From JBIQJD01 sp044507695 (GTDB lineage: Bacteria > Bacteroidota > Ignavibacteria > Ignavibacteriales > Ignavibacteriaceae): 64,000 nucleotides of DNA. The notes beneath the pieces were generated by a model that did not search any database, was not told the DNA's origin, and saw nothing but the letters and a program-made list of their open reading frames with translations. The stretch lies in contig JBIQJD010000007.1 of NCBI GenBank assembly GCA_044507695.1, forward strand, positions 62,001 through 126,000, written 5' to 3'. Shown piece after piece: positions 32,534 through 41,007 of this stretch (position 1 is its first letter; each line of letters begins with the position of its first letter). Made by a program: the position numbers and the translations under genes.

Positions 32534-35500
32534 AATTTAAATCCTCATTAAATCTTACGCTAACTAATTTTGAAATTCCTTCTTCCTGCATCGTAACGCC
32601 GTACATTGTTTCGGCAGCTTCCATTGTGCGTTTATTATGCGTTACTACAATAAACTGAGTTTCGTTGCTGAATTCTTTTATAATTTTTGTAAAGCGGTCA
32701 ATGTTTGCATCATCAAGCGGTGCGTCAATTTCATCAAGAATACAAAATGGACTCGGTTTAACAAGATAAATAGCAAACAGCAGTGCAATTGCTGTTAAAG
32801 TTTTTTCACCGCCTGAAAGCAGTTCAATTGATGTTGGACGCTTGCCTTTTGGCTTTGCAACAATTTCAATTTTTGCCTCAAGCGGATCGGCAGATTCTTC
32901 AATACGAAGATCAGCTTCATCACCGGGATTAAACAATCCACGGAAAATATTTACAAAGTGCCCGCGTATTTTCTCAAATGTTTCCATGAACTGAGTCTGC
33001 GCGGTTGTATTTATCTCTTCAATAGTTTTTACAATATCTTTTTCAGATTCAAGAAGATCATTCCGCTGCTTGTTTAAAAATTCAAACCGTTCTTTTTCTT
33101 CTTCATATTCAGAATATGCAAGAAGATTTATCGGGCCAAGATTTTTTACCTGCTGTTTGAGTGAATGAACTTCTTCTGTCCTTTGTTTGAAATCAAAAGT
33201 ATCAAGATCATCAAAAGTTTTTAGTTCAATTGTAAGTGAATAATTCTCAGAAATATTATTCTGCAGGTTTGAGATTTTCATCCCAAGTTCACTCAGCTTC
33301 ATTTCACTTGAGTGAATATTATCCGAAACTGTTTCGCGTTCATTTCTTAGCTGAGATTGCCTGGTTTCAATTTCTGTAATCTGCGCACGGATTGATTTAT
33401 ACTTAGCATCAATTTCAGCTTCTTCATTTTCAAGTACTGTTTTCAAATTCTGAAGATCATCAAACTCAATTCGTTTTTCTTCAATAACATTTTGAAGTGT
33501 TAATTCTTCTTCAGTTGATGATTCAATATCCGTTTTTCTTTTCTCAATAGATTTATTAATTGTTTCAATTGATGATTCGGCTCTGGAAATGGCATTTTCA
33601 GTATTCTTCTTCTCACCATACAATCTTTCAAGTTCAAGATTAATATTGTTAAGCTTTGAAAGCACAGTATTAAATTCATCTTCATAACTTTTAAATTCAT
33701 CTTCCAGCGCCTGCATCTGAAATTCAGATTTTTCCTTCTCTTCCTGCTGTGAAGAAATAAGTGCGGAGAGTTCTGCTCTGCGGTTATCAAGGTTATTTGA
33801 TTCGGCAGCAAGATCCTGAATTTCCTGTCTTGCTTTTTCAATTTCATCTGCTGCTTTCTTCTTTTCAAATTCAAATTGAGCAATTTGTTTTTCAACATTT
33901 GCAAGATCATTCACAAGCATTCTGCCGCGCTCTGAAAGCACACGAAGATCAATTTCACTAATCTTCTCTTCCGTTTCAGAAATTTGCAGTCTCAATTTCT
34001 CAAGTGCTGCTTCGCGCTGCGGAAATTCATTTTTAAGATTTTCAAGAAGCTGCTTTCTGCCGAATAATGTATCATCAAGTTTTGGTGCAGAGCCGCCTTC
34101 AATCAATCCGGATGATTCAATATAATCTCCGTTAAGTGTAGCGTAGTTAAAGCGCGGATATTTAGCAGAAAGGTGAAATGCGTTATCAAGTGAATCAACA
34201 ATTACAGTATTGGTTAAAATAGATTTGAAAAATTCTTTCCATCTTTCTTCCGTGAGAACAAAATCATAACCCCAGCCAATAAAGCCTTCTTCTTTTGCAA
34301 CAGCTTTTCGGTTTCTCCTTAAACTAAAATTCTGAAGTTTAGTAAGTAAGCCAGTATTGTTTTTATTCCGGAACTGCGTTAAGTAAAATGAAGCTTTACC
34401 AGCCTGGTTTTGTTGCAAGTATTCAATTCCGCTTTTTAAATCATCAATAGTTTCAACAAGAATATTATTTAAATTATTTTTTAAAGCGGCTTCAATTGCA
34501 AAGCGGAATTGTTCATCCGAATCACCAATATGCGCAAGCAGGGTTTTTTCACCCTTTGCCCAGCCATCATTTTCAAGCAGAGATTTTGAGCCTTTGGAAA
34601 CTCCTTCAAGATTATCAATTAAAGTCTGGATGAAATTAATTTTATCCTTAATTGCATTGATTACACTTTTATCTTCAAGCTCTTTTTCTTTTAAAGAGTT
34701 TAATTCTTTTTCAAGATTTTCTTTTTCTCTCTGTTTCTTTGAATAAATTTCTTCAGCTTCTGCTAATCGCTTTTCAGTATCGGATTTTTCCTGGCTTAGT
34801 TCTTCAATAAAACCAACTGTTTTGGCAATGTTATTTGTGAGAGTTTGAATTTTCTCATTCAGTTTTTTTATTGAATTATTTTTCCCCTCAAGTGAACTAT
34901 TAATATTTGAAAGTTCATTCTCTTTGCCTGTAATCTCTTTAAACTGATCAAGCAGAAGTTCACGCTGAATTTTCAGATTATTCCGCTTTTCTTCAAGAGT
35001 TGTTCTGTATTGTTCAACTGTAAGTTCTGTTGATTTTTTCTCAAGTTCTTTGCCGGTAATTTTATTATTAATATCTTCAATTATTGCATGGCTGTCTTCA
35101 ATCAGTTCCTTTGTTTCCTGAAGCTGATGATTCAGTTCTTCAAGTTCCTGTTTGTACCTATCAATATTTGCGGCTAAGGATTTCTGTCTTTCCTCACTTA
35201 CGGAAATAAATTTCTGAACGTTATGAATTTTCTCTGTATGATTTGTAAGTTCTGTTTGTTTGCTTTTAAGATTGAATTCTGTTTCGGTTAATTCCTGCTT
35301 AATAATTTTAATTTCATCCTGAAGCTGTGAAAGTTCTGATTCAAGCTGAAGTTTCTTTTTAAAATTTTCTTCCTTGCTTGCTTTATGCTCTTCTTTCTGA
35401 AGAGTGAATAAAGCAAGTTCACGCTCAGCCAGATCAAGCTCAAGTTCACGCAGAGTTGAAGAAATTTTATTATACTTATCAGCTTTTTTTGCCTGTCGTT

Positions 35501-36116
35501 CAAGTGAGTTAACTTTCTTTTCAACTTCTGAAACAATATCATTAACTCTTGTCAGATCAGCTTTTACTTCATCAAGTTTTCTAAGAGCAAGCCTTCTGCG
35601 CAATTTATACTTATTAACCCCGGCAGCTTCTTCAAACATTGTGCGGCGTTCTTCAGCTTTGCTGCTAAGAATTGTTTCAACCATTTTAAGTTCAATAACA
35701 GAATAAGCATTAGCGCCTATTCCGGTATCCATAAAAAGATTGGTTATATCTTTAAGCCGGCAGATGTTTTTATTAAGAAGATATTCACTTTCACCGGAGC
35801 GGAAAATTCTTCTAGTAATAGTAACTTCTGAATATTCTGTTGGAAGAATGCCTTTGCTGTTTTCAATAGTTAAAGATACTTCCGCCATTCCCATTGGTTT
35901 GCGGTTAGCGGTTCCGTTGAAAATAACATTCTCCATTTTATCACTGCGGAGTGCGCCGCTTCGCTGTTCACCAAGGCACCAGCGGATAGCATCTACAATA
36001 TTTGTTTTGCCGCAGCCGTTGGGACCAACAATAGATGTAACACCTCTGTTGAAAGTAACATTTGTTTTTTGCGCAAAGGATTTGAATCCTAATATTTCCA
36101 GTTTGGATAAATGCAA
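32520..36116 (-). CDS. smc: Chromosome segregation SMC protein
   Basis: SMC ATPase compacts and resolves sister chromosomes. The 1198-residue protein has the N-terminal Walker A (GPNGCGKTNIVDAIRW, residues 32-47), long coiled coils, a central hinge (about 520-680), and a C-terminal ABC signature LSGGEKTLTAIALLFA with Walker B FCILDEIDAPLDDANI. Its size is standard. It lies 5 bases after the GH2-like gene and overlaps the next gene, so it is expressed within the long lipid A operon. No scpA or scpB is in the window. Confidence 0.96.
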   Translation of the reverse strand: MHLSKLEILGFKSFAQKTNVTFNRGVTSIVGPNGCGKTNIVDAIRWCLGEQRSGALRSDKMENVIFNGTANRKPMGMAEVSLTIENSKGILPTEYSEVTITRRIFRSGESEYLLNKNICRLKDITNLFMDTGIGANAYSVIELKMVETILSSKAEERRTMFEEAAGVNKYKLRRRLALRKLDEVKADLTRVNDIVSEVEKKVNSLERQAKKADKYNKISSTLRELELDLAERELALFTLQKEEHKASKEENFKKKLQLESELSQLQDEIKIIKQELTETEFNLKSKQTELTNHTEKIHNVQKFISVSEERQKSLAANIDRYKQELEELNHQLQETKELIEDSHAIIEDINNKITGKELEKKSTELTVEQYRTTLEEKRNNLKIQRELLLDQFKEITGKENELSNINSSLEGKNNSIKKLNEKIQTLTNNIAKTVGFIEELSQEKSDTEKRLAEAEEIYSKKQREKENLEKELNSLKEKELEDKSVINAIKDKINFIQTLIDNLEGVSKGSKSLLENDGWAKGEKTLLAHIGDSDEQFRFAIEAALKNNLNNILVETIDDLKSGIEYLQQNQAGKASFYLTQFRNKNNTGLLTKLQNFSLRRNRKAVAKEEGFIGWGYDFVLTEERWKEFFKSILTNTVIVDSLDNAFHLSAKYPRFNYATLNGDYIESSGLIEGGSAPKLDDTLFGRKQLLENLKNEFPQREAALEKLRLQISETEEKISEIDLRVLSERGRMLVNDLANVEKQIAQFEFEKKKAADEIEKARQEIQDLAAESNNLDNRRAELSALISSQQEEKEKSEFQMQALEDEFKSYEDEFNTVLSKLNNINLELERLYGEKKNTENAISRAESSIETINKSIEKRKTDIESSTEEELTLQNVIEEKRIEFDDLQNLKTVLENEEAEIDAKYKSIRAQITEIETRQSQLRNERETVSDNIHSSEMKLSELGMKISNLQNNISENYSLTIELKTFDDLDTFDFKQRTEEVHSLKQQVKNLGPINLLAYSEYEEEKERFEFLNKQRNDLLESEKDIVKTIEEINTTAQTQFMETFEKIRGHFVNIFRGLFNPGDEADLRIEESADPLEAKIEIVAKPKGKRPTSIELLSGGEKTLTAIALLFAIYLVKPSPFCILDEIDAPLDDANIDRFTKIIKEFSNETQFIVVTHNKRTMEAAETMYGVTMQEEGISKLVSVRFNEDLNFVSQ

Positions 36117-36121
36117 TTTTC

Positions 36122-38713
36122 TTATCCGATGGGATTAAATTGTTTAAATGTTAACTGAATATAATCAATTACAGAACTGTTAATTTCATAGTAGAAAACA
36201 ATTCCGCCTAAAAATAAAAGAGTAAGCAGAATACTATAGAAGTACACGCTGCCGGCATTCACGTCAAAAATAACATAGATGCCTTTCATAAGGCGGTAAA
36301 AAATCCAGACAGCAAAAATTATTAATCCAATATAGATGTAAAGATTTCCTGCTTCCGCATTTAATATTCTGTATAAAATAATTCCAATTGGAATAAGCAG
36401 AACCAGGGGAAGGAATGACCAGACTACAGTAAAATAAACGCTTGAAAAATAAACTCTGTTTCTTACAAAGAAAGATGCAATTTTAATTATCACCGCAGAA
36501 ACTAAAAGTAAAGCAATAAAGAAAATGGTAAGCCATAGCAGTGAATACAGAGGCTGCCAAGCAAGATAACTAAATGATTTCATCAAACCTGTACTGCCGA
36601 AAGAGAGTAAAAGTTTTTCAAAGAATAAATCTTCTTTAAGATATGATAATAAATTACTGATAATCAGAGCTCCAACTGCTGCAACAACAATCATAAGCAT
36701 TGTGGTGTGCGGGCCGGACATGATTCTCTGATCTCTAACATCTGCAAAAAAATTATATGGTCTTAACAGTGCTCTTGAGGAATCTTCTCTGAATTTTCTT
36801 CCCGAGTTTACGAGTACACCCATAAACAGCGCCATAACCAATCCGGAAATAATATATAACATCGGCGCATCATCTTTTCTGCTGCCAATAGGGATTGTTA
36901 CCTTTTCAGTGCTATGTAGTTTTGCTGAAATTACTTTTTGAGCAAGCCTGTTTGTGCTGCGGTCTTCTCCTGCAATTCCAATGTGGTAAACTTTGTTTTC
37001 ATTATACCCGGAGATGATTGAATTATAATCTCCGCGGTAATCAAACATTGAATTGATAAAATATCCCGCAAGATTTGTTTCATCGGCGTAATCAAGAAGT
37101 TCTTCAAAATATTTTGCCTGAGCTTCAAAAGATCCTTCATTCAGATAGCCGTCTGAGTTTCCGCGGTTAACAACATATGTTGCTGAACTTATAAAAACTT
37201 TACCAGAGCCTAATTTGCTGCGGAGTGATTTTATATCATCGGCAGCAGAAGCAACAGTATTATTGAAAAATTCAATTCCGTATAAATCAAGATTTTCAAT
37301 CTGCGGAATGTCTAAATCAGTAAAAGAAGCAAACGTTAATGCACTGAAATTTTCCTTTGAGAGTGCGGCAAGTTCTTTGAGAAAATTAATATGAGTTTCA
37401 ATTTGCGGAATGAATGAACTGCCTAATCCAACTGCGGCTGCGGAAGAAAATCGTTTATACTGTTTAAGGAAATTGGTAAGATAATTTTTGCTTCTTGTTA
37501 TAAAATTGGGATCTGCAGCTAATGAGCCCGGAACAGATTGAAGCGGCATTTCAATAAAAGCAAGCAGCCCGTACTTATCACATAAATGAAGATAAAATGG
37601 ATGCGGAACATCTTTATGAAACCGAATACTATTAAATCCGGTTTCTTTTATCAGCCTGATATCACGCTCCATCTGATCATACAACGCAAGGCTTCCAAAT
37701 TCTCCAAATGATGGAATATACGTTGTGCCGTTCAAACTGTATGAAGTACCGTTTAATAAAAGAGAATCATTTTCTGCAGTAAGAGAATAGAATCCCGCAT
37801 TGCTTTTAGAAGCATCAATTAATTTATCGCCTCTCCAAAGTTCAATTGAAATATTATAAAGAAATGGATTTGCCGGGCTCCATGGAATTGCCTGATTGAT
37901 TTCAATTACAGTAGAAATATTTTTTTCCTTATTACGCGGCAGAGAAAAATCTACACTTACAGATCCTGCCGTTGTACCATCGGGAGTAGTTGCTGATGCG
38001 CGAAGTGTAAAATTATCAGAAGAAGGAATTGAATCATTCCGGTTTTGTAACCGCTTATTCTCAACTTTTGCATTTATACTTAATCTTGCTCTTTTTGAAA
38101 CCGGATAATAATTTCTTGAAAGTGTTAAATCAGTAATTGAAATATTTGGAATTAGGTGAAGGTAAACATCTCTTAAAATTCCGCCAAAGTTTTGCGGGAA
38201 TAAAAATCTTTGTTTAAGCGGAATCGTGTTTTCTGAATCAAGTTCATACGAAAGCCGCACGGTGAGAATGTTACTTTTATCTTTTCTTAGTATATCTCTT
38301 GGAATTAAAAAGCTGAAAGGAAATTCACCGCCGGAATGACGGTTTATTATTACATTATTAACTGAAATATCTGCCGTATAGTTTAATCCGAAAAAGAAAA
38401 TTTTAATATTGTAATTATCTATCTGGGATTGAGTAAGCGAGAAACTTTTTTCAAAAACAAGATCAGCTTTTCCACTGAAGATTGAAGGAACGGAGACTGT
38501 TACTTTTTCATTCGGATCATCTGCCGGATAAACCTTCCAATCACCATTTAAAGGAATGATTTTCCTGGTTCCGGTAATATCAAAGAAAATATCGTCTTCT
38601 GTTTTTAATTGATATACCGGAAGTTCTGTAAAAACAACCTGCGCAAGAGAAAAATTAAAAAAAAGAACAATCAACGATGTGAATATCAGGAAGAAATTTT
38701 TGGGGCTGCCCAT
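36122..38713 (-). CDS. GH2-like protein with missing catalytic residues and membrane C-terminus
   Basis: The 863-residue protein has a signal peptide, a GH2 sugar-binding jelly roll (about 45-200), an Ig-like domain and a TIM-barrel-like part (about 300-580; INSIRF-type and CDKYGLLAFIEMP strings). The acid/base site that normally reads W-S-x-G-N-E is GLGSSFIP, and no nucleophile glutamate motif is seen, so hydrolysis is doubtful. The last 240 residues contain five or six membrane spans, beginning with LRPYNFFADVRDQRIMSGP, which resembles Yip1-type membrane domains. The whole may be a membrane-anchored carbohydrate-binding scaffold. It is the first gene of the run to lpxK. Confidence 0.75.
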   Translation of the reverse strand: MGSPKNFFLIFTSLIVLFFNFSLAQVVFTELPVYQLKTEDDIFFDITGTRKIIPLNGDWKVYPADDPNEKVTVSVPSIFSGKADLVFEKSFSLTQSQIDNYNIKIFFFGLNYTADISVNNVIINRHSGGEFPFSFLIPRDILRKDKSNILTVRLSYELDSENTIPLKQRFLFPQNFGGILRDVYLHLIPNISITDLTLSRNYYPVSKRARLSINAKVENKRLQNRNDSIPSSDNFTLRASATTPDGTTAGSVSVDFSLPRNKEKNISTVIEINQAIPWSPANPFLYNISIELWRGDKLIDASKSNAGFYSLTAENDSLLLNGTSYSLNGTTYIPSFGEFGSLALYDQMERDIRLIKETGFNSIRFHKDVPHPFYLHLCDKYGLLAFIEMPLQSVPGSLAADPNFITRSKNYLTNFLKQYKRFSSAAAVGLGSSFIPQIETHINFLKELAALSKENFSALTFASFTDLDIPQIENLDLYGIEFFNNTVASAADDIKSLRSKLGSGKVFISSATYVVNRGNSDGYLNEGSFEAQAKYFEELLDYADETNLAGYFINSMFDYRGDYNSIISGYNENKVYHIGIAGEDRSTNRLAQKVISAKLHSTEKVTIPIGSRKDDAPMLYIISGLVMALFMGVLVNSGRKFREDSSRALLRPYNFFADVRDQRIMSGPHTTMLMIVVAAVGALIISNLLSYLKEDLFFEKLLLSFGSTGLMKSFSYLAWQPLYSLLWLTIFFIALLLVSAVIIKIASFFVRNRVYFSSVYFTVVWSFLPLVLLIPIGIILYRILNAEAGNLYIYIGLIIFAVWIFYRLMKGIYVIFDVNAGSVYFYSILLTLLFLGGIVFYYEINSSVIDYIQLTFKQFNPIG

Positions 38714-38750
38714 CCGCAGTTTTTGTCCTTATTTGTAGTACAGAAACCGC

Positions 38751-38781
38751 CAAATATACTAAAGAAACGAGGGGAAATCAA
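38751..38781 (-). promoter_or_regulatory. Bacteroidota-type promoter of the GH2-smc-lpx run
   Basis: On the minus strand TTG (38781-38779), 20 bases, TATATTTG (38758-38751). It lies 38 bases before the ATG at 38713. The TTG overlaps the arm of a large inverted repeat (38771-38826). Confidence 0.75.
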
Positions 38782-38826
38782 TGTAAATTTTGAATTGACT
38801 TGCTGGTCAAAATTCCTGATTTCCCC
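38771..38826. other. Nested inverted repeat between tpiA and GH2-like gene
   Basis: GGGGAAATCA (38771-38780) pairs with TGATTTCCCC (38817-38826). Inside it, AATTTTGA (38786-38793) pairs with TCAAAATT (38107+700 = 38807-38814). The loop contains TTGACTTGCTGGTCAA (38795-38810). On the minus strand it follows the tpiA stop and ends in TCGTTTCTTTAG, so it can act as a tpiA terminator, and it covers the -33 element of the next gene's promoter. Confidence 0.7.
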
Positions 38827-38833
38827 TTAAATA

Positions 38834-39589
38834 TTAAGCAGATTTTATAATTTCGATGAATGAATCTGCCTTTAAACAAGCACCGCCAACAAGGGCACCA
38901 TCAATATCTTTCTGGGAGAGTAAATCCGCAGCGTTATCGGGTTTTACACTTCCACCATATTGAATAACAAGTTTATCTGCAGCCGCAGCCTGGAAGTTTT
39001 TAACTATAAGATTTCTTATAAATTCATGAACTTCCTGGGCTTGAGCAGGTGTAGCAGTTTTTCCTGTTCCAATTGCCCACACAGGTTCATAAGCCAGAAT
39101 AATATTTCCCAAATCTTCTGCTGTTAAATCTTTCAAACCATTTACAACCTGCCGTTCAATTATATCGTTAGTTACATTTTTTTCTCTTTCTTCCAGTGTT
39201 TCACCAACACAAAAGATCGGAGTTAATCCTGCTTGCAGCGCCTTTTTAATTTTCTTATTTATCAATTCATCTGATTCATTGAAAATTGTTCTGCGTTCTG
39301 AGTGGCCGAGGATTACATACTCACAGCCAACGCTCTTCAGCATTGATGCGGAGATTTCTCCTGTAAAGGCTCCATTGTCTTCAAAGTACATATTCTGCGC
39401 GCCTAATTTTATCTTTGTTCCTTTAAGTAGTGAATTTGCTTCACTTAGAGATGTAAATGGTGGACAAACAATAACATCACAATTGAAGTCAAGGGTTGAT
39501 AATGCTGAAGTTAATTTTGAAATAAGATTTTGAGTTTCACTCAAATCATTATTCATCTTCCAGTTTCCGGCTATAACTTTTTTTCTCAT
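38834..39589 (-). CDS. tpiA: Triosephosphate isomerase
   Basis: TpiA interconverts dihydroxyacetone phosphate and glyceraldehyde 3-phosphate. The 251-residue protein has AGNWKMN at residues 6-12 (substrate N and K), the catalytic histidine in ILGHSERR, the catalytic glutamate in AYEPVWAIGTGKTATP, and IQYGGSVKPDNA near the end. Length is standard. A Bacteroidota-type promoter precedes it at 39628-39658, and an inverted repeat lies after the stop. Confidence 0.97.
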   Translation of the reverse strand: MRKKVIAGNWKMNNDLSETQNLISKLTSALSTLDFNCDVIVCPPFTSLSEANSLLKGTKIKLGAQNMYFEDNGAFTGEISASMLKSVGCEYVILGHSERRTIFNESDELINKKIKKALQAGLTPIFCVGETLEEREKNVTNDIIERQVVNGLKDLTAEDLGNIILAYEPVWAIGTGKTATPAQAQEVHEFIRNLIVKNFQAAAADKLVIQYGGSVKPDNAADLLSQKDIDGALVGGACLKADSFIEIIKSA

Positions 39590-39627
39590 TTCTAATCCTG
39601 TATTTAATCAGTTTAATTTAAAGCATC

Positions 39628-39658
39628 CAAAATTACGAAAGGCTGAAGTCTGCTACAA
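39628..39658 (-). promoter_or_regulatory. Bacteroidota-type promoter of tpiA
   Basis: On the minus strand TTG (39658-39656), 20 bases, TAATTTTG (39635-39628). It lies 38 bases before the tpiA start, the same distance as in the GH2-like gene. Confidence 0.72.
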
Positions 39659-39866
39659 TTGCCGGTTGAATAATTCTTGTTATTTAATTGCAGTTAAGCT
39701 GTGGGCAGATTTGTGCATCTTTAATGTAAAAACGGATTTTTCTATATTAGGAGTGAATTTAACATTTGATATTTACTATAAATAAAGGCTTTAGAGAAAA
39801 TCGAGTTAAGTTAATTTCTTCTTTTGTTCAGAAATTTTCTTATCAATATTCCTTCACTAAATATTT

Positions 39867-40553
39867 ATGAAAAAAAAACTGGCTGTAGTTGCCGTAAGCG
39901 GCGGAATGGATAGCTGTATAACTGCTGCAATTGCTAAACAAGATTATGATCTTGCTTTTGTGCATGCAAATTACGGGCAAAGAACTGAAAAAAGAGAACT
40001 AAAGGCTTTTAATGATATTGCAGACTTTTATAAGGTTGAGAAAAGATTAATTGTAGATCTTACCCATCTTGCAAAAATCGGAGGATCATCTTTAACTGAT
40101 ACAGCTATTGAAGTTAGTGAAGCGAATCTTCATCCAAAAGAAATTCCAACTTCATATGTGCCTTTCCGAAATTCAAATATACTTGCTGTATGCACAAGCT
40201 GGGCAGAAGTACTAAATGCATCCGCCATTTTTATTGGCGCAGTTTATGAAGATTCTTCCGGTTACCCGGATTGCAGACCTGAGTTTTTTAAAGCATTTGA
40301 AAGAGTTATTGAACTTGGAACAAAACCAGAAATTCAAATTAAAATCTCTACTCCTATTATTCATTTTTCTAAAGCAGATATCGTAAGAAAAGGAATTGAA
40401 TTAAACGCGCCTTTGGAATTAACATGGTCTTGTTATAAAAATGAAGACGAAGCATGCGGAGTTTGTGATAGCTGTGCATTAAGATTAAGAGGATTTAAAC
40501 AAGCAGGTTATGAAGATCCGATTCCATATAAATTTAAACCGGATTATTCATAA
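39867..40553 (+). CDS. queC: 7-cyano-7-deazaguanine synthase
   Basis: QueC converts 7-carboxy-7-deazaguanine to preQ0 with ATP and ammonia. The 228-residue protein has the PP-loop SGGMDS at residues 11-16 and the C-terminal zinc-binding cysteines in SCYKNEDEACGVCDSCALR. The zinc ligands are complete. It precedes queF with a 63-base gap to the chosen queF start. No preQ1 riboswitch-like structure was recognised in the 277-base spacer upstream. Confidence 0.95.
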   Translation: MKKKLAVVAVSGGMDSCITAAIAKQDYDLAFVHANYGQRTEKRELKAFNDIADFYKVEKRLIVDLTHLAKIGGSSLTDTAIEVSEANLHPKEIPTSYVPFRNSNILAVCTSWAEVLNASAIFIGAVYEDSSGYPDCRPEFFKAFERVIELGTKPEIQIKISTPIIHFSKADIVRKGIELNAPLELTWSCYKNEDEACGVCDSCALRLRGFKQAGYEDPIPYKFKPDYS

Positions 40554-40616
40554 CCAATTTGAAATTTCAATATTTAATTAATTTTAATTTTTTTGGAAAG
40601 GAACCAGGGAAATAAT

Positions 40617-40991
40617 ATGAAAGATAGACAGAAAATTTTAGAAGTGTTTGAAAATGCTTATCCGGATCGTGATTATACTGTAATTCATGAGGCGCCGGAA
40701 TTCACTTCTGTATGCCCTAAAACCGGTCAGCCGGATTTTGCAACAATCACAATTGAGTATGTTCCGGATTTGCTTTGCATTGAACTTAAATCTCTTAAGT
40801 TCTATTTAAATTCTTACCGTAACGAAGGAATATATTTTGAAAGTGTTACAAACAAAATTCTTGATGACCTTGTAGAAGCATGCAAACCGCGTTATATGCT
40901 GATTACTGCGGAGTTTAATACGCGCGGTGGAATCAGCTCAATTGTTGAAGCTGAATACAGTATGGATGATTATTACGAAGATGAATATTAA
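40617..40991 (+). CDS. queF: NADPH-dependent preQ0 reductase
   Basis: QueF reduces the nitrile of preQ0 to the amine of preQ1. The ATG at 40617 (MKDRQKILEVFENAYP) is preceded by AGGGA and gives 124 residues; a longer frame from a TTG at 40593 adds nothing conserved. The catalytic cysteine is C33 in EFTSVCPKTGQPDF. The QueF motif with its NADPH contacts is ELKSLKFYLNSYRNEGIYFE. This is the short, unimodular type. It is co-directional with queC and glnD. Confidence 0.95.
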   Translation: MKDRQKILEVFENAYPDRDYTVIHEAPEFTSVCPKTGQPDFATITIEYVPDLLCIELKSLKFYLNSYRNEGIYFESVTNKILDDLVEACKPRYMLITAEFNTRGGISSIVEAEYSMDDYYEDEY

Positions 40992-41007
40992 TATGAAATT
41001 TTAGATC

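Noticed and set aside
39700..39866. Possible preQ1 riboswitch upstream of queC
   Set aside because: I could not find the pseudoknot-forming hairpin and A-rich tail of any preQ1 class in this spacer.
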